A stretch of DNA of 64,000 nucleotides from Rhodohalobacter sulfatireducens (GCF_022012475.1 NZ_JAKLWS010000004.1:186001-250000), one strand, 5' to 3'. Shown: positions 25,919 to 34,596, numbered from the stretch's first letter. Numbers and translations: made by a program. The notes: generated by a model not told the origin, from the letters alone.

Positions 25919-28783
25919 TTACCCAACCGGCAGATCAATCATCCAGCGCGTTCCCTCTCCGGGCATACTTTCAAGGGTGCACTTGGCTTTTAACTGCTGA
26001 GCTCTCTCTTTGATATTTTGAACACCGTACCCATCCTCACGGGTATTTTCAGGGTCAAAGCCTTTGCCGTTGTCTTCGATATGGATGTGCAGTTTCTCGA
26101 ATTCCATCGTGAAGCGAATATCTACCTGATTGGGCTCAGCGTGACGGGCAATATTGGTGAGAATCTCCCTGAAAATCAGCCAGATATTTTTCTTTTGATT
26201 GATGCTGGGTTTTCCCGTAAATAATCCCTTGATATCAAATGAATGTTGAATATTCCTTGCATCCAGGATATCCGAAGCGAACCGTTTACATCTCATCAGA
26301 AGGTTGTCCCAGTCGTCATTTTCAGTATGGATCACCCAGACGATATCACTGATTTTCTCTTTCGCCTCGAGGGATGATTTTTTGATCAGAGAGAGATACC
26401 GGTTCTCTTTTTGAGTTTCCGTTTTCGGGGAATCCATCGCATTGGCAAAGAAACTGATACTGCTTAGAGTTGAGCTCAGTTCATCGTGGAGATCGCGTGC
26501 GATTCCATCGCGGATTCGCTGCTCTTTCAGGATGGAGTTGAGCCGGATTTTGTGGCCTGTATAGACCACTCCACCTGCAAGACACAAATAAGCAAGATAG
26601 GCCCAAATCGTACGATACCAGGGAGGAAGAACGGTAAACGTATATGAATCGATGCTGCCCGTTTTGTAATAGACATTTCGTCCCTGTACTTCAAACGTAT
26701 AAGTCCCTTCCGGGATGAAGGTGAAATCTTTCTGCGGCTCATCCGACCAACTGCTCCACTCATCCTCATACCCTCGCAGGCGGGTTCTGTACTGGTTCGC
26801 CTCCGGTTCGATATAACTGGCGGCCGCGTAGGTAAATCGAAGTTCATTCTCCCCAAAATCCAACTCCTTTATTTCTGACGGATCGCCATATCCACCATAG
26901 ATCAGAGAATCATTTCTGACCAGTACGCCCGTGATATTGGTATTAAAATCGTATTCGTAGGACCATTCCGGATCTGTTAAATGGTAGAGTTTCGTTGAAC
27001 TCCCAAACCATACCGAACCTTCATCATCACAAAAAATAGTTTCAACTCCCTCATCCAAACCTCTCGCTATGGTCCTGTAAGGATTTGTAAGAGTTCGCCA
27101 ATTTCCATTCTCTCGCACTGCTCTCTTTATTTTCCGGTGATTACGAAACCAAACATCATTTTCGGAACACTGCCGGAACCGGAATACCTCTTCATTTTGG
27201 ATTTCAGGATCGTTGAAGGTGCTATCAGAAACAAATTCATCACTTGATTCATCGTACAAAAAGAGTCCCTCGTCTGTACCCATCCGAATTTTACCCGCAA
27301 TCCGACCGATCCTGTTCAGTCTAGATTCCTCTGAAATGGAAACTCTGTAGCTCGATAATTGAATTCCATCTAAATTGAACAGGTGAACCGTATTATCGGC
27401 AGCCAATATCCATAACCTCTGACGATCTTTAACGGCGTGGATTATCTCTGAATTTATTTCAAGAAGTGGCTCACTGCTTATGGAATTATTATTAACATTC
27501 AGTTTGTCAATCTTACGTTCAGATACCCCCAAAATAAGATCCGACTGCCAAGAATCGGTTATGAACGTTCTGTAACTACTTCCCGATAGTTTTAACGCCT
27601 CGCCGGCAGTGTGACTGTAAACTCCGGAGCCGGTTGTTAGAATGAATGTATCATCGAGAATGATTCCGTCATATACCCTGCCATTAATAGACTCATTTTG
27701 AATTAAATTACCGGATTCGCCAAAAGTAAGCAGTCCTTCGGTTGTACCGAAAGCAGTCTGTTCGTTAAATGAAGTGATAAAAAGCGGAATACCGGTTAAG
27801 CCTCTACTCTCATCCCAAACTTTCAGAGGATTATTTACCAGAACTTTAGCGATCCCGTTACCTGAGGTCGCCCAAAGTGTCTCTTCACGGTCCAGGTAGA
27901 CGTTATAAACCATGTTTGTAGGCAGACCATCCTCTTCACGAAATATTTGAACAAGTTCACCCTGTTGATTGATAACAACAACTCCACCATCGAGGGTCGT
28001 TACGGCTATTTCAGTTTCATTGATTTGAGCTGCCCTGAACACCCGATTCGCAATAATGTATTCTGATGATTCTGTTTCAATGGGTTCAAATGCTTCTCCA
28101 TTAAAGCGAACAATCCCCTTCTTTCTTGAAAAAAACAGGTGACCAATTTGAGTGGATATGACATCATATATCGCATCATCATTAAAAAAATTATGATCAG
28201 GAAGCGGCCTTAGATGATCACCCTCGAGATAATACAGTTCCCCATTTTCTTTCTGAACCAGTACCTGGTCCTCAAATTCAAATATTCCCATAAACTGTTC
28301 CTCGGGAAACAGGACCTCTATGGTATCCCCTCTTGATATATAAATGCCATTCGAATTCCTGTGATAGATCTCTCCATCCACTTCAATCATTTGCCACAGG
28401 TACGAAAAATTCTGGTATGCACTGTCAATCCGCGAGCGATGGCTAAGAGGCGTAAATTGGTTCAGGCTATCACTCTTGATAATCCCTAAATCCCCGTTTC
28501 CTCCCCAATAAATGTTATTTTGATGCTCTGCAAACATCAGAACGGCACTTCCTTTCGGAGCATGCTTTACCGGGTGCCACTTCTCGCCATCAAAACTCAA
28601 CAACCCCGTACTGTTCCCAAAAAAAAGAATGCCGGAACTGTCCTGCATGGCCGACCAGTTCTGGCGAAAGTAGTTATGGGTTTCGGGGTCATATGACTCA
28701 ACTTGTGCCATACCCTTCTCAAATATTCCAAAGAATAAACAAAGAGAAAAGAGCAGGGTTAGGTTTGAGCGGTGCCTGGACAT
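25919..28783 (-). CDS. propeller-type sensor histidine kinase (HisKA_3), copy 2
   Basis: A 954-residue paralogue of the kinase at 17158-20016 with the same order: signal peptide (ends near GMAQ), Reg_prop-like propeller (DSSGILFFGNSTGLLSFDGEKW, DREETLWATSGNG), Y_Y_Y domain (YRTRLRGYEDEWSSWS), membrane segment near 733-752, His766 in ARDLHDELSS and the HATPase domain (NIARH, EDNGKGF, GYGVQNIKER). The kinase cores are far more alike than the propellers, so the two systems probably sense different signals but may share outputs. It is third in its module after the response regulator and a 160-residue protein. Confidence 0.92.
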   Translation of the reverse strand: MSRHRSNLTLLFSLCLFFGIFEKGMAQVESYDPETHNYFRQNWSAMQDSSGILFFGNSTGLLSFDGEKWHPVKHAPKGSAVLMFAEHQNNIYWGGNGDLGIIKSDSLNQFTPLSHRSRIDSAYQNFSYLWQMIEVDGEIYHRNSNGIYISRGDTIEVLFPEEQFMGIFEFEDQVLVQKENGELYYLEGDHLRPLPDHNFFNDDAIYDVISTQIGHLFFSRKKGIVRFNGEAFEPIETESSEYIIANRVFRAAQINETEIAVTTLDGGVVVINQQGELVQIFREEDGLPTNMVYNVYLDREETLWATSGNGIAKVLVNNPLKVWDESRGLTGIPLFITSFNEQTAFGTTEGLLTFGESGNLIQNESINGRVYDGIILDDTFILTTGSGVYSHTAGEALKLSGSSYRTFITDSWQSDLILGVSERKIDKLNVNNNSISSEPLLEINSEIIHAVKDRQRLWILAADNTVHLFNLDGIQLSSYRVSISEESRLNRIGRIAGKIRMGTDEGLFLYDESSDEFVSDSTFNDPEIQNEEVFRFRQCSENDVWFRNHRKIKRAVRENGNWRTLTNPYRTIARGLDEGVETIFCDDEGSVWFGSSTKLYHLTDPEWSYEYDFNTNITGVLVRNDSLIYGGYGDPSEIKELDFGENELRFTYAAASYIEPEANQYRTRLRGYEDEWSSWSDEPQKDFTFIPEGTYTFEVQGRNVYYKTGSIDSYTFTVLPPWYRTIWAYLAYLCLAGGVVYTGHKIRLNSILKEQRIRDGIARDLHDELSSTLSSISFFANAMDSPKTETQKENRYLSLIKKSSLEAKEKISDIVWVIHTENDDWDNLLMRCKRFASDILDARNIQHSFDIKGLFTGKPSINQKKNIWLIFREILTNIARHAEPNQVDIRFTMEFEKLHIHIEDNGKGFDPENTREDGYGVQNIKERAQQLKAKCTLESMPGEGTRWMIDLPVG

Positions 28784-28804
28784 TTTTAACGGTTCAGTTA
28801 TAAA

Positions 28805-29287
28805 TCAGCCATTGCCACCGGGATCATCAGGATGAATGATAGTTGGATCTTTATGGATTTCTTGAATATCAGGACAGTGAGGACGATCATCATATAAATG
28901 ATAATGAATCACGACCCTGTATTTATAACCATCTAATCGATTATTTCTAAGCTTATTAACTTCTACATGATGCAGTTCGCGACATTTGCCATTAAGATCA
29001 CTCAGCTTTCGATATTTCCCAGGATGTACCTTAATTCCCTCTACTCCATTTAGTTCAGGCACTTTCTTTGTGTAAATGTAGACTTTAAATTCCGTTGCAC
29101 TTAAATCGCAAGGCTCAATTTTAATTTCCTTTTTTCCTGATCTTCCATTTTGTCGCTTGCTTACAACTGTACCTGGTAAACCCTCATCACTAGGTTTATC
29201 TATTGATCTGAATGTTAGCCACTTATCATCAATCTTAAATGCGATTAAAGCTTCTACATCTATATTTAATTCACTAGTTATTTCCAT
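28805..29287 (-). CDS. protein of unknown function between response regulator and kinase
   Basis: A 160-residue protein I do not recognise. It has no signal peptide or membrane segment. It looks beta-rich (VEALIAFKIDDKWLTFRSID, EFKVYIYTKKVPEL, KYRVVIHYHLYDDRPHCPD) and ends in a Pro/Asp/Gly tail. It occupies the same slot as the 87-residue protein of the first module, but the two do not look alike. It lies 21 bases before the kinase start and 26 bases after the regulator stop, so all three should share a transcript. Confidence 0.6.
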   Translation of the reverse strand: MEITSELNIDVEALIAFKIDDKWLTFRSIDKPSDEGLPGTVVSKRQNGRSGKKEIKIEPCDLSATEFKVYIYTKKVPELNGVEGIKVHPGKYRKLSDLNGKCRELHHVEVNKLRNNRLDGYKYRVVIHYHLYDDRPHCPDIQEIHKDPTIIHPDDPGGNG

Positions 29288-29313
29288 CTTCTGAAATTTT
29301 TAAAAGTTAAGCT

Positions 29314-29970
29314 TCAAGTTATATTTATCAATCCATTCTTAATCCCCTTCGCCACGGCGGCAGCTTTGCTGTTCACTTGTAGTTTCCGGTAGATATTTCG
29401 AATGTGGTATCCCACTCCGTCTACGGTCAGATCCAGCTCTTTACCGATGGCGGAGTACGAATGCCCGTTTGCTAATAGATCCAGCACTTCCGTTTCGCGG
29501 TCGTTAATCTCCAGTTTTTTTGCTTTTGGTGATAACTGCAGGGACGAAATCACCTTTCGTGCAATCATGGGAGACATGGGGGAGCCGCCTTCATAGGCAT
29601 CTTTTACAGCCTGTACCAGCTCCTCCGGTTCGATCTTTTTAATCATGTAGCCGACCGCACCATTGCGCAACGCTTCAAAAATATGCTCCGAGTCCTCCAT
29701 GATCGTAATCATGACAATGGCCAGGCCCGGGTTGATCTCTAAAAACTTTTCAACCCCTTCCGTCCCCAAAATTCCCGGCAGTTGAATATCCAGCAGAATA
29801 ATGTCGCACCACTTAATATCTTCTGATTGAAGGGCTGATTCACAATCCCGAAATGTTCTCTTAACTACGATGTCGGGATCATCATCGAGGGTCATGGTCC
29901 AGCCCTCGCGAATATATTGGTTATCCTCTACTATAATGACCCGAATCAGTTTTGCTATGTCGTTACTCAT
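29314..29970 (-). CDS. NarL/FixJ-family response regulator, copy 2
   Basis: 218 residues from the ATG at 29970: receiver with Asp61 in ILLDIQLPG and Lys in YMIKKI, then a LuxR-type helix-turn-helix (INDRETEVLDLLANGHSYSAIGKEL, VGYHIRNIYRKLQVNSKAAAVAKG). A frame open to 30114 would add 48 residues, but these have no similarity to the other copy and would cover the operator-like repeat at 30021-30036, so I use the shorter start. It is highly similar to copy 1, especially in the DNA-recognition helix, which supports common target sites. Confidence 0.92.
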   Translation of the reverse strand: MSNDIAKLIRVIIVEDNQYIREGWTMTLDDDPDIVVKRTFRDCESALQSEDIKWCDIILLDIQLPGILGTEGVEKFLEINPGLAIVMITIMEDSEHIFEALRNGAVGYMIKKIEPEELVQAVKDAYEGGSPMSPMIARKVISSLQLSPKAKKLEINDRETEVLDLLANGHSYSAIGKELDLTVDGVGYHIRNIYRKLQVNSKAAAVAKGIKNGLINIT

Positions 29971-30020
29971 GCTCTTTTTTATCTTTTCGCTCAAAGTGAG
30001 AATCCGGCCAAGCAATCGCA

Positions 30021-30036
30021 CTACATAATCAAGTAC
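30021..30036 (-). promoter_or_regulatory. putative shared operator, copy 5 (degenerate)
   Basis: On the minus strand GTACTTGATTATGTAGTG followed by CGATTGC. The right half ATGTAGTG is exact and the left half degenerate. It lies 50 bases before the second response-regulator start, the same relation as copy 3 to the first regulator. Confidence 0.5.
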
Positions 30037-30100
30037 TCCATTTAAATACTTGAATTTGCTGATTAAAACAAGAAATGAGTAAAGAATTAGAGAAGTTAAA

Positions 30101-30131
30101 GGGCCTAGGCCCAAAGACTTCCGAAGTCTTT
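30101..30131. repeat. two adjacent perfect palindromes
   Basis: GGGCCTAGGCCC (30101-30112) is followed at once by AAAGACTTCCGAAGTCTTT (30113-30131). A related AGACTTCGGAAGTCT is at 21248-21262 and a partial one near 30191-30204. They lie in the gap between the second response regulator and the haem operon. Function unknown. Confidence 0.5.
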
Positions 30132-30207
30132 CAGATCATTATTAAGATTAAAAACCTTCAAAACTGTCAATAAGGAAAGCCGGAGAGACAGAGACTTCGG
30201 AAGTTTT

Positions 30208-31023
30208 TTACACAGCACTTAAAAACGATTTCTCCTCTTTCTTGGCAGCAATTACAAGCGGACATTGATAGTGCGGATGCTGCATAATATGCACCGGGCA
30301 GTCAAATGCCATCTCGATAATTTCGGGTTTGAAGACATCGTTTGGAGTTCCGAGTGCAAACGTTCTTCCATCTTTCATAATGTTGATCTCATCTGCGTAT
30401 TGGGCGGCAAGATTCAGATCGTGCAAAATCATCAAAACGGCTACATTTTTTCGGGATAGGCACTTTACCAAATGCATAATCGTGTGCTGGTTGGATAGAT
30501 CGAGGCTTGATAGTGGTTCATCCAACATTAGGCAGCAAGAACTATTTTCTTCGATCCGATCCCACAACTGGGCCAGCATTCGGGCAAATTGAACACGCTG
30601 TTTTTCTCCGCCTGAAAGGGTTGGGAAACTGCGATCCATAAGGTGATCGACGCCCACCTGTTTCATACACTCTCTCGAAATTTTTTGATCCCTTGGTGTT
30701 TCAAAACCGTGTGTATGGGGCGTTCGGCCCATTAATACCACTTCAAGAGCGGTGAATGAAAAAGCAAGAGTAGCGTTTTGCATCATCACCGCACGTTTTT
30801 GGGCAAGATGCTGATACTGAATGGACTCCAATCTTCTGCCTTCAACAAAAATCTCTCCAGAGGTTTTTTTCATGTCCCCGGTAAGTGTCTTTAAAAACGT
30901 GGATTTTCCTGCACCGTTTTTCCCGAGAATAACAGAAAATTTTCCGGGTGTGATATTCATAGAGACATCCCGAACCAGTTTTTTATCGCCGATTTGAACG
31001 GTAATATTTTTTGCTTCAATCAT
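30208..31023 (-). CDS. hmuV: haem ABC transporter ATP-binding protein
   Basis: A 271-residue ABC ATPase with Walker A GKNGAGKST near residue 35, signature LSGGEKQRVQFARML near 139, and Walker B CLMLDEPLSSLD near 163; the H-loop is LHDLNLA. It fits the HmuV/FecE group that energises import of haem or iron chelates. It is the last gene of the operon, 77 bases after the HmuU permease gene. The other operon members (HmuS, HmuY-like lipoprotein, TonB receptor) make haem the likely cargo. Confidence 0.88.
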   Translation of the reverse strand: MIEAKNITVQIGDKKLVRDVSMNITPGKFSVILGKNGAGKSTFLKTLTGDMKKTSGEIFVEGRRLESIQYQHLAQKRAVMMQNATLAFSFTALEVVLMGRTPHTHGFETPRDQKISRECMKQVGVDHLMDRSFPTLSGGEKQRVQFARMLAQLWDRIEENSSCCLMLDEPLSSLDLSNQHTIMHLVKCLSRKNVAVLMILHDLNLAAQYADEINIMKDGRTFALGTPNDVFKPEIIEMAFDCPVHIMQHPHYQCPLVIAAKKEEKSFLSAV

Positions 31024-31100
31024 ATTTTTGTGTGTTGTTTTTGGTCAGTTGTCTGTTGTTAAAAACAACTAACCACTAACAACTATCAACCAACTCAGCA

Positions 31101-32195
31101 TCATAAATACCCTCCGAATTCTTTGTTTCTTAAAAGCAGCCAGAGAAAAAACGGAGCGCCTATGGAGGCTGTAATCACACCAATTGGCAGTTCTGCGGGG
31201 GAGACAATCGTTCGTGCTAAAAGATCGGAACTAAGCAGCAGTAAACCACCGAGTATTGCCGAGCCCGGTATTAAAAACCGGTGATCGGGGCCGATCCAGA
31301 GTCGCAGAATATGTGGAACTACGAGGCCTATAAACCCAATCATTCCACTTACGGAAACCGCTGCTCCCACGGCTAACCCTACAAATACGACAATCATCTT
31401 TTTTAATCTTTCGACCTTTACACCCAAGTGTCGAGCTTCGGATTCACCAAGAAGAATTGCATTCAATCCTCTCGACAACCTCGGCAGAAATATGATAGCC
31501 GCAAGTATAAACGGGAGAACAACCCAGACGGAACTCCACATGGCACCACCGAGACTCCCGAGCGTCCAAAATGTGAGGTCACGCAGCTGATCGTCATTTG
31601 ACAAAAAGATCATAAATCCAAGGATGGCACCCGCCATGGCATTAATGGCAATCCCCGCCAGCAGCATTGTAGCAACATTTGTTTTCCCGTTTGTTGTTGA
31701 AAGCCGGTACACTACAACGGTAGCCGATATGCCACCCACAAAAGCAGCAATGGGAAGAAGTGCTGATCCCAGGAATTCAATGAGTGGAGAAGTGATGGTA
31801 CTCAGAATCACTATAGCGATTGCTGTGGTCAGTGCAGCTCCGCTCGAAACACCAATCAGCCCTGGATCCGCAAGTGGATTTCTGAATAAACCCTGCATCG
31901 CCGCACCTGAAATAGCGAGTGCCGCCCCTACCATAACGGCAAGAAAAACCCGGGGAAGACGAATATTTATTAAGATCGCCTGTTGTACAGCCTCGTACGA
32001 CCCGTTTGTTGAAATTCCAACCTGATCAAGAACAATAGCCAAAACCTGGATCGGCGATATCGAAACTGCACCAATCCCTACGGATATCACAATCATCCAG
32101 ATCAATAACAAGGACAACCCGGATAGCACCCATACGGAGAGGCGAAATCGCGGAGCCGATTTCCAGATTGTAAGATATTGAGTTACTGTGCTCAT
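31101..32195 (-). CDS. hmuU: haem ABC transporter permease
   Basis: A 364-residue FecCD-type permease with about ten membrane segments. Family motifs are RLPRVFLAVMVGAALAISGAAMQGLFRNPLADPGLIGVSSGAAL near 80-120, LLGESEARHLGVKVERL and SGMIGFIGLVVPHILRLWIGPDHR in the second half. It is the inner-membrane channel for the substrate delivered by HmuT. A 293-base gap full of palindromic repeats separates it from hmuT upstream, which could weaken or modulate its expression. Confidence 0.9.
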   Translation of the reverse strand: MSTVTQYLTIWKSAPRFRLSVWVLSGLSLLLIWMIVISVGIGAVSISPIQVLAIVLDQVGISTNGSYEAVQQAILINIRLPRVFLAVMVGAALAISGAAMQGLFRNPLADPGLIGVSSGAALTTAIAIVILSTITSPLIEFLGSALLPIAAFVGGISATVVVYRLSTTNGKTNVATMLLAGIAINAMAGAILGFMIFLSNDDQLRDLTFWTLGSLGGAMWSSVWVVLPFILAAIIFLPRLSRGLNAILLGESEARHLGVKVERLKKMIVVFVGLAVGAAVSVSGMIGFIGLVVPHILRLWIGPDHRFLIPGSAILGGLLLLSSDLLARTIVSPAELPIGVITASIGAPFFLWLLLRNKEFGGYL

Positions 32196-32221
32196 TTTAT
32201 ATTGGATGGGAATTGATTAAT

Positions 32222-32343
32222 GTAAAATCTCCCCTTGAAGGAAGTCCGCGATTTGTCGCGTGAGGGGTGTTCATCGACCGAGACCTGGCCATCCCCCTGA
32301 ATCAACTTTGTTGATTCTTTCCCCCCTCGAAGGGGGATTTTAT
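32222..32343. repeat. palindromic intergenic element
   Basis: Outer arms TAAAATCTCCCCTTGAAGG and CCCTCGAAGGGGGATTTTA are imperfect inverted repeats about 120 bases apart. Inside lies a perfect hairpin GAATCAAC-TTT-GTTGATTC at 32299-32317. The whole looks like a REP- or MITE-like element inserted between hmuU and hmuT. No coding content is credible. Confidence 0.5.
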
Positions 32344-32404
32344 CATACTATGTCTGTTACAGGTTTATTGATCATCATCTTTTTTCGCCCTCTCCCCATC
32401 GCCC

Positions 32405-32420
32405 CTCTCCCGCGGGAGAG
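32405..32420. repeat. palindrome CTCTCCCGCGGGAGAG
   Basis: A perfect 16-base palindrome with flanks of the CCCTCTCCCC...GGGGTGAGG type. Similar sequences are common intergenic repeats in many bacteria. It is part of the 293-base gap upstream of hmuU. Confidence 0.45.
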
Positions 32421-32482
32421 TGGTTGGGGTGAGGAACCTTCAAGATTTGCATCACATCTCAAATTGAACTTGCATGAAAACA

Positions 32483-32517
32483 AACGCTTCAAGGACCTTC
32501 GGACGCTTGAAGGTTCT
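32483..32517. repeat. dispersed short repeat, copy B
   Basis: This copy of the repeat at 25881-25916 overlaps the 3' end of hmuT and supplies its last nine codons (LQASEGP and the stop). An inverted partner, GAACCTTCAAG, lies just outside at 32434-32444. Confidence 0.45.
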
Positions 32518-33526
32518 CCGTTAGTTCAACTCCCGGATAAAACTTTGCTATTAAATCCAGGACCGCTTCTCCAACTCGCGGACCAAAATTGAGAAGATAT
32601 GCGCCATCCATAGAATAGATCCTCTCTTTTTTTGCCGCTTTTGTCAGACTGACTCCGGGAGTCTGCAAGACTCCCTCTTTGCCGCCAACACTTTGGATTC
32701 CGGAATTCATCATCAAAATCACATCCGGATTTGCTTCAACCACTGCTTCGGCCGTAAGCGGTTTGTATCCTTCAAATGAATTGAAAGCATTTTCACCACC
32801 TGCCAGCTCAATCATGGTTTTGGCGGATGTTCCATTTCCTGCAACCATAAGCATATTGGCACCGCGGGCGTAGATAAAAAGAACGGTTGGTTTCTCAGCA
32901 ACGCGACTTCTCGCATTGGCTGCAATATCCAGGTCAGCTTTCATATTTTGTATTAACTGCTCGGCTGCTTCTTCATTTTCAAATATCTGTCCCAGCTGGC
33001 GGGTTCGCTCAAATGCAGCTTGAACGGTTTCATCAGCAGTTAGTTTTAGCAGTGGAATACCGGCCCCGCGAACCTGGTTTACGACAGTCGGCGGTCCGGC
33101 GGCTGCACTTGCCAGTATCACACTTGGTGAAACAGACAGAAGTCCCTCTGCCGACAGATTTCGTGTAAATGGGACTTTGGTAAGATTTTCAGTTTCTCCG
33201 GGAAACGTACTCGACTCATCCACGGCAATAAGATGGTCTTCAGCACCGATAGCATAAATCGTCTCCGTTATCGCACTTCCGATCGAAACCACTCGAGATA
33301 GATCATCAATTGTCACTTCTACACCATCCGAGCCTGTGTACGTTTGTTGTGCGTTTGCCGGCAGAATTGTTGCAAATAACATAATAAGAAGAGCAAAAGC
33401 CTTTATAACGAACCCGTCGGACGGAAAGAATTTCCACTCGGTTGTCGATTTCACAAAATTCATATCTAATTTTGTAGCTTCTCCACAAAATTCGACAGGC
33501 GATGATTTTATTTTAAATTTCATCAT
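32489..33526 (-). CDS. hmuT: haem ABC transporter substrate-binding protein
   Basis: A 345-residue periplasmic binding protein of the HmuT/BtuF class: DDLSRVVSIGSAITETIYAIGA, RNLSAEGLLSVSPSVILASAAAGPP, TVQAAFERTRQLG, PTVLFIYARGANMLMVAGNGTSAKTMIELAGG, and the end LLNFGPRVGEAVLDL. The ATG at 33526 overlaps the hmuS stop (ATGA) and has GGAGG upstream. This start puts about 38 residues before the hydrophobic signal segment (KAFALLIMLFATILPANA), unusually long; the Met at residue 22 is an alternative. The last residues derive from a dispersed repeat. Confidence 0.88.
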   Translation of the reverse strand: MMKFKIKSSPVEFCGEATKLDMNFVKSTTEWKFFPSDGFVIKAFALLIMLFATILPANAQQTYTGSDGVEVTIDDLSRVVSIGSAITETIYAIGAEDHLIAVDESSTFPGETENLTKVPFTRNLSAEGLLSVSPSVILASAAAGPPTVVNQVRGAGIPLLKLTADETVQAAFERTRQLGQIFENEEAAEQLIQNMKADLDIAANARSRVAEKPTVLFIYARGANMLMVAGNGTSAKTMIELAGGENAFNSFEGYKPLTAEAVVEANPDVILMMNSGIQSVGGKEGVLQTPGVSLTKAAKKERIYSMDGAYLLNFGPRVGEAVLDLIAKFYPGVELTENLQASEGP

Positions 33527-34596
33527 ACTCCAACCTCCATAAGCTTGAGTTGATTAGTAATTTCTCTCCAGGGCTCAAGCTCGGGTTTACCGGGCTTTCG
33601 GGCACCAAAAAATGTAGCAATTGCATTGTGCTCTTCATCATATATTTCAAGCGCTGTGACAATACCATCCTCTGTTGGTTTCTCAACAATCCAAGATTCT
33701 GCGATATGATCCTCCCGCAGGTGCAGGTTAAAATCGGGATCAAGAACATTCAGCCAATGATCCATCACTTTGATCCGATTAACCGGTCCGCTGTGAATTT
33801 GAATCATCCCGGGGCTGCTGACAAACACCATTATCGGCACTTCATTTTCAGACGACAATTCTAACATTTTTCGAGTAGCATTATTTGAAATTTTCCATGT
33901 AAATCTACCTTCAGCTAATCGTAATGCATCTGTTCTGCCAGCTTTGAACGTCCGAAGGAGCGGAAAAAAGTCGTGCGTATCCTTTAACTCCGACCATTTT
34001 TGAAGAAACTCATCAGTATCGATCTCATCTATCGAAACCGTTTTTTTCTCTTTAATGGAATCTTTGACCCGGATCTCATTTGTTTGATCATCAGACCTGA
34101 ATTTTTCCACAAGCTTGTTGTATTTGCCAACTCGTTCTTCATCCATCAGGTATATCTTGTGGACCGCTGTCCCGGCTTCATCAAAAAATTGTAAGCTGTT
34201 GAGAGTGCCCCTGGGATTTTCAACCGGAACGGCAAATCCAAAACTCCATCGATTATGAAAAACCCGGAGATCGATGTTTTCATCCAGAACCAATCCTGCA
34301 TGGCCTTCAAATGAGATATTTTGATAGGTCCCATGCTTCTCGTGAACGGCCGATTCATTTCGCGTCAAAGCCATCACTTTACCCAGGGTTTCCACTTCTT
34401 TGATGATTCCTTCCCAGTCTTCAGTCAAACGAACAACAGTTTCACCATCACAAATACAAGCCACTAATTCAGATTCAGAAACGCCAAGCTCATCAGCTGC
34501 ATTTTTTGTTCGCAATTTTGGGTTTTCCGCTTTTAGCTGATGCCATTGTTCTTTTAATTCACTGCCTTTTGAAATATCCTCAAGAGTTGTATTCAT
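33523..34596 (-). CDS. hmuS: haem-degrading or haem-trafficking factor, HemS/HmuS family
   Basis: The 357 residues have the two-repeat HemS architecture (about 1-170 and 185-357): LKAENPKLRTKNAADELGVSESELV at the start, then VMALTRNESAVHEKHGTYQNISFEGHAGLVL, and a second half with SIDEIDTDEFLQKWSELKDTHDFFPLLRTF and SGPVNRIKVMDHWLNVLDPDFNLHL. Family members bind haem in the cytoplasm and free or hand on the iron. Its stop overlaps the hmuT start by four bases, so translation is coupled. Confidence 0.9.
   Translation of the reverse strand: MNTTLEDISKGSELKEQWHQLKAENPKLRTKNAADELGVSESELVACICDGETVVRLTEDWEGIIKEVETLGKVMALTRNESAVHEKHGTYQNISFEGHAGLVLDENIDLRVFHNRWSFGFAVPVENPRGTLNSLQFFDEAGTAVHKIYLMDEERVGKYNKLVEKFRSDDQTNEIRVKDSIKEKKTVSIDEIDTDEFLQKWSELKDTHDFFPLLRTFKAGRTDALRLAEGRFTWKISNNATRKMLELSSENEVPIMVFVSSPGMIQIHSGPVNRIKVMDHWLNVLDPDFNLHLREDHIAESWIVEKPTEDGIVTALEIYDEEHNAIATFFGARKPGKPELEPWREITNQLKLMEVGV

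Noticed and set aside
29971-30114. 48-residue N-terminal extension of the second response regulator
   Set aside because: It has no counterpart in the paralogue and would cover the operator-like repeat; the ATG at 29970 aligns with the other copy.
30186-30210. Terminator after hmuV
   Set aside because: The ACTTCGGAAGT stem has its T-run on the plus strand, whereas hmuV is transcribed from the minus strand.
32260-32592. 110-codon plus-strand frame in the hmuU-hmuT gap
   Set aside because: It runs through the palindromic elements and into the 3' end of hmuT on the other strand; the protein is low-complexity and has no recognisable domain.
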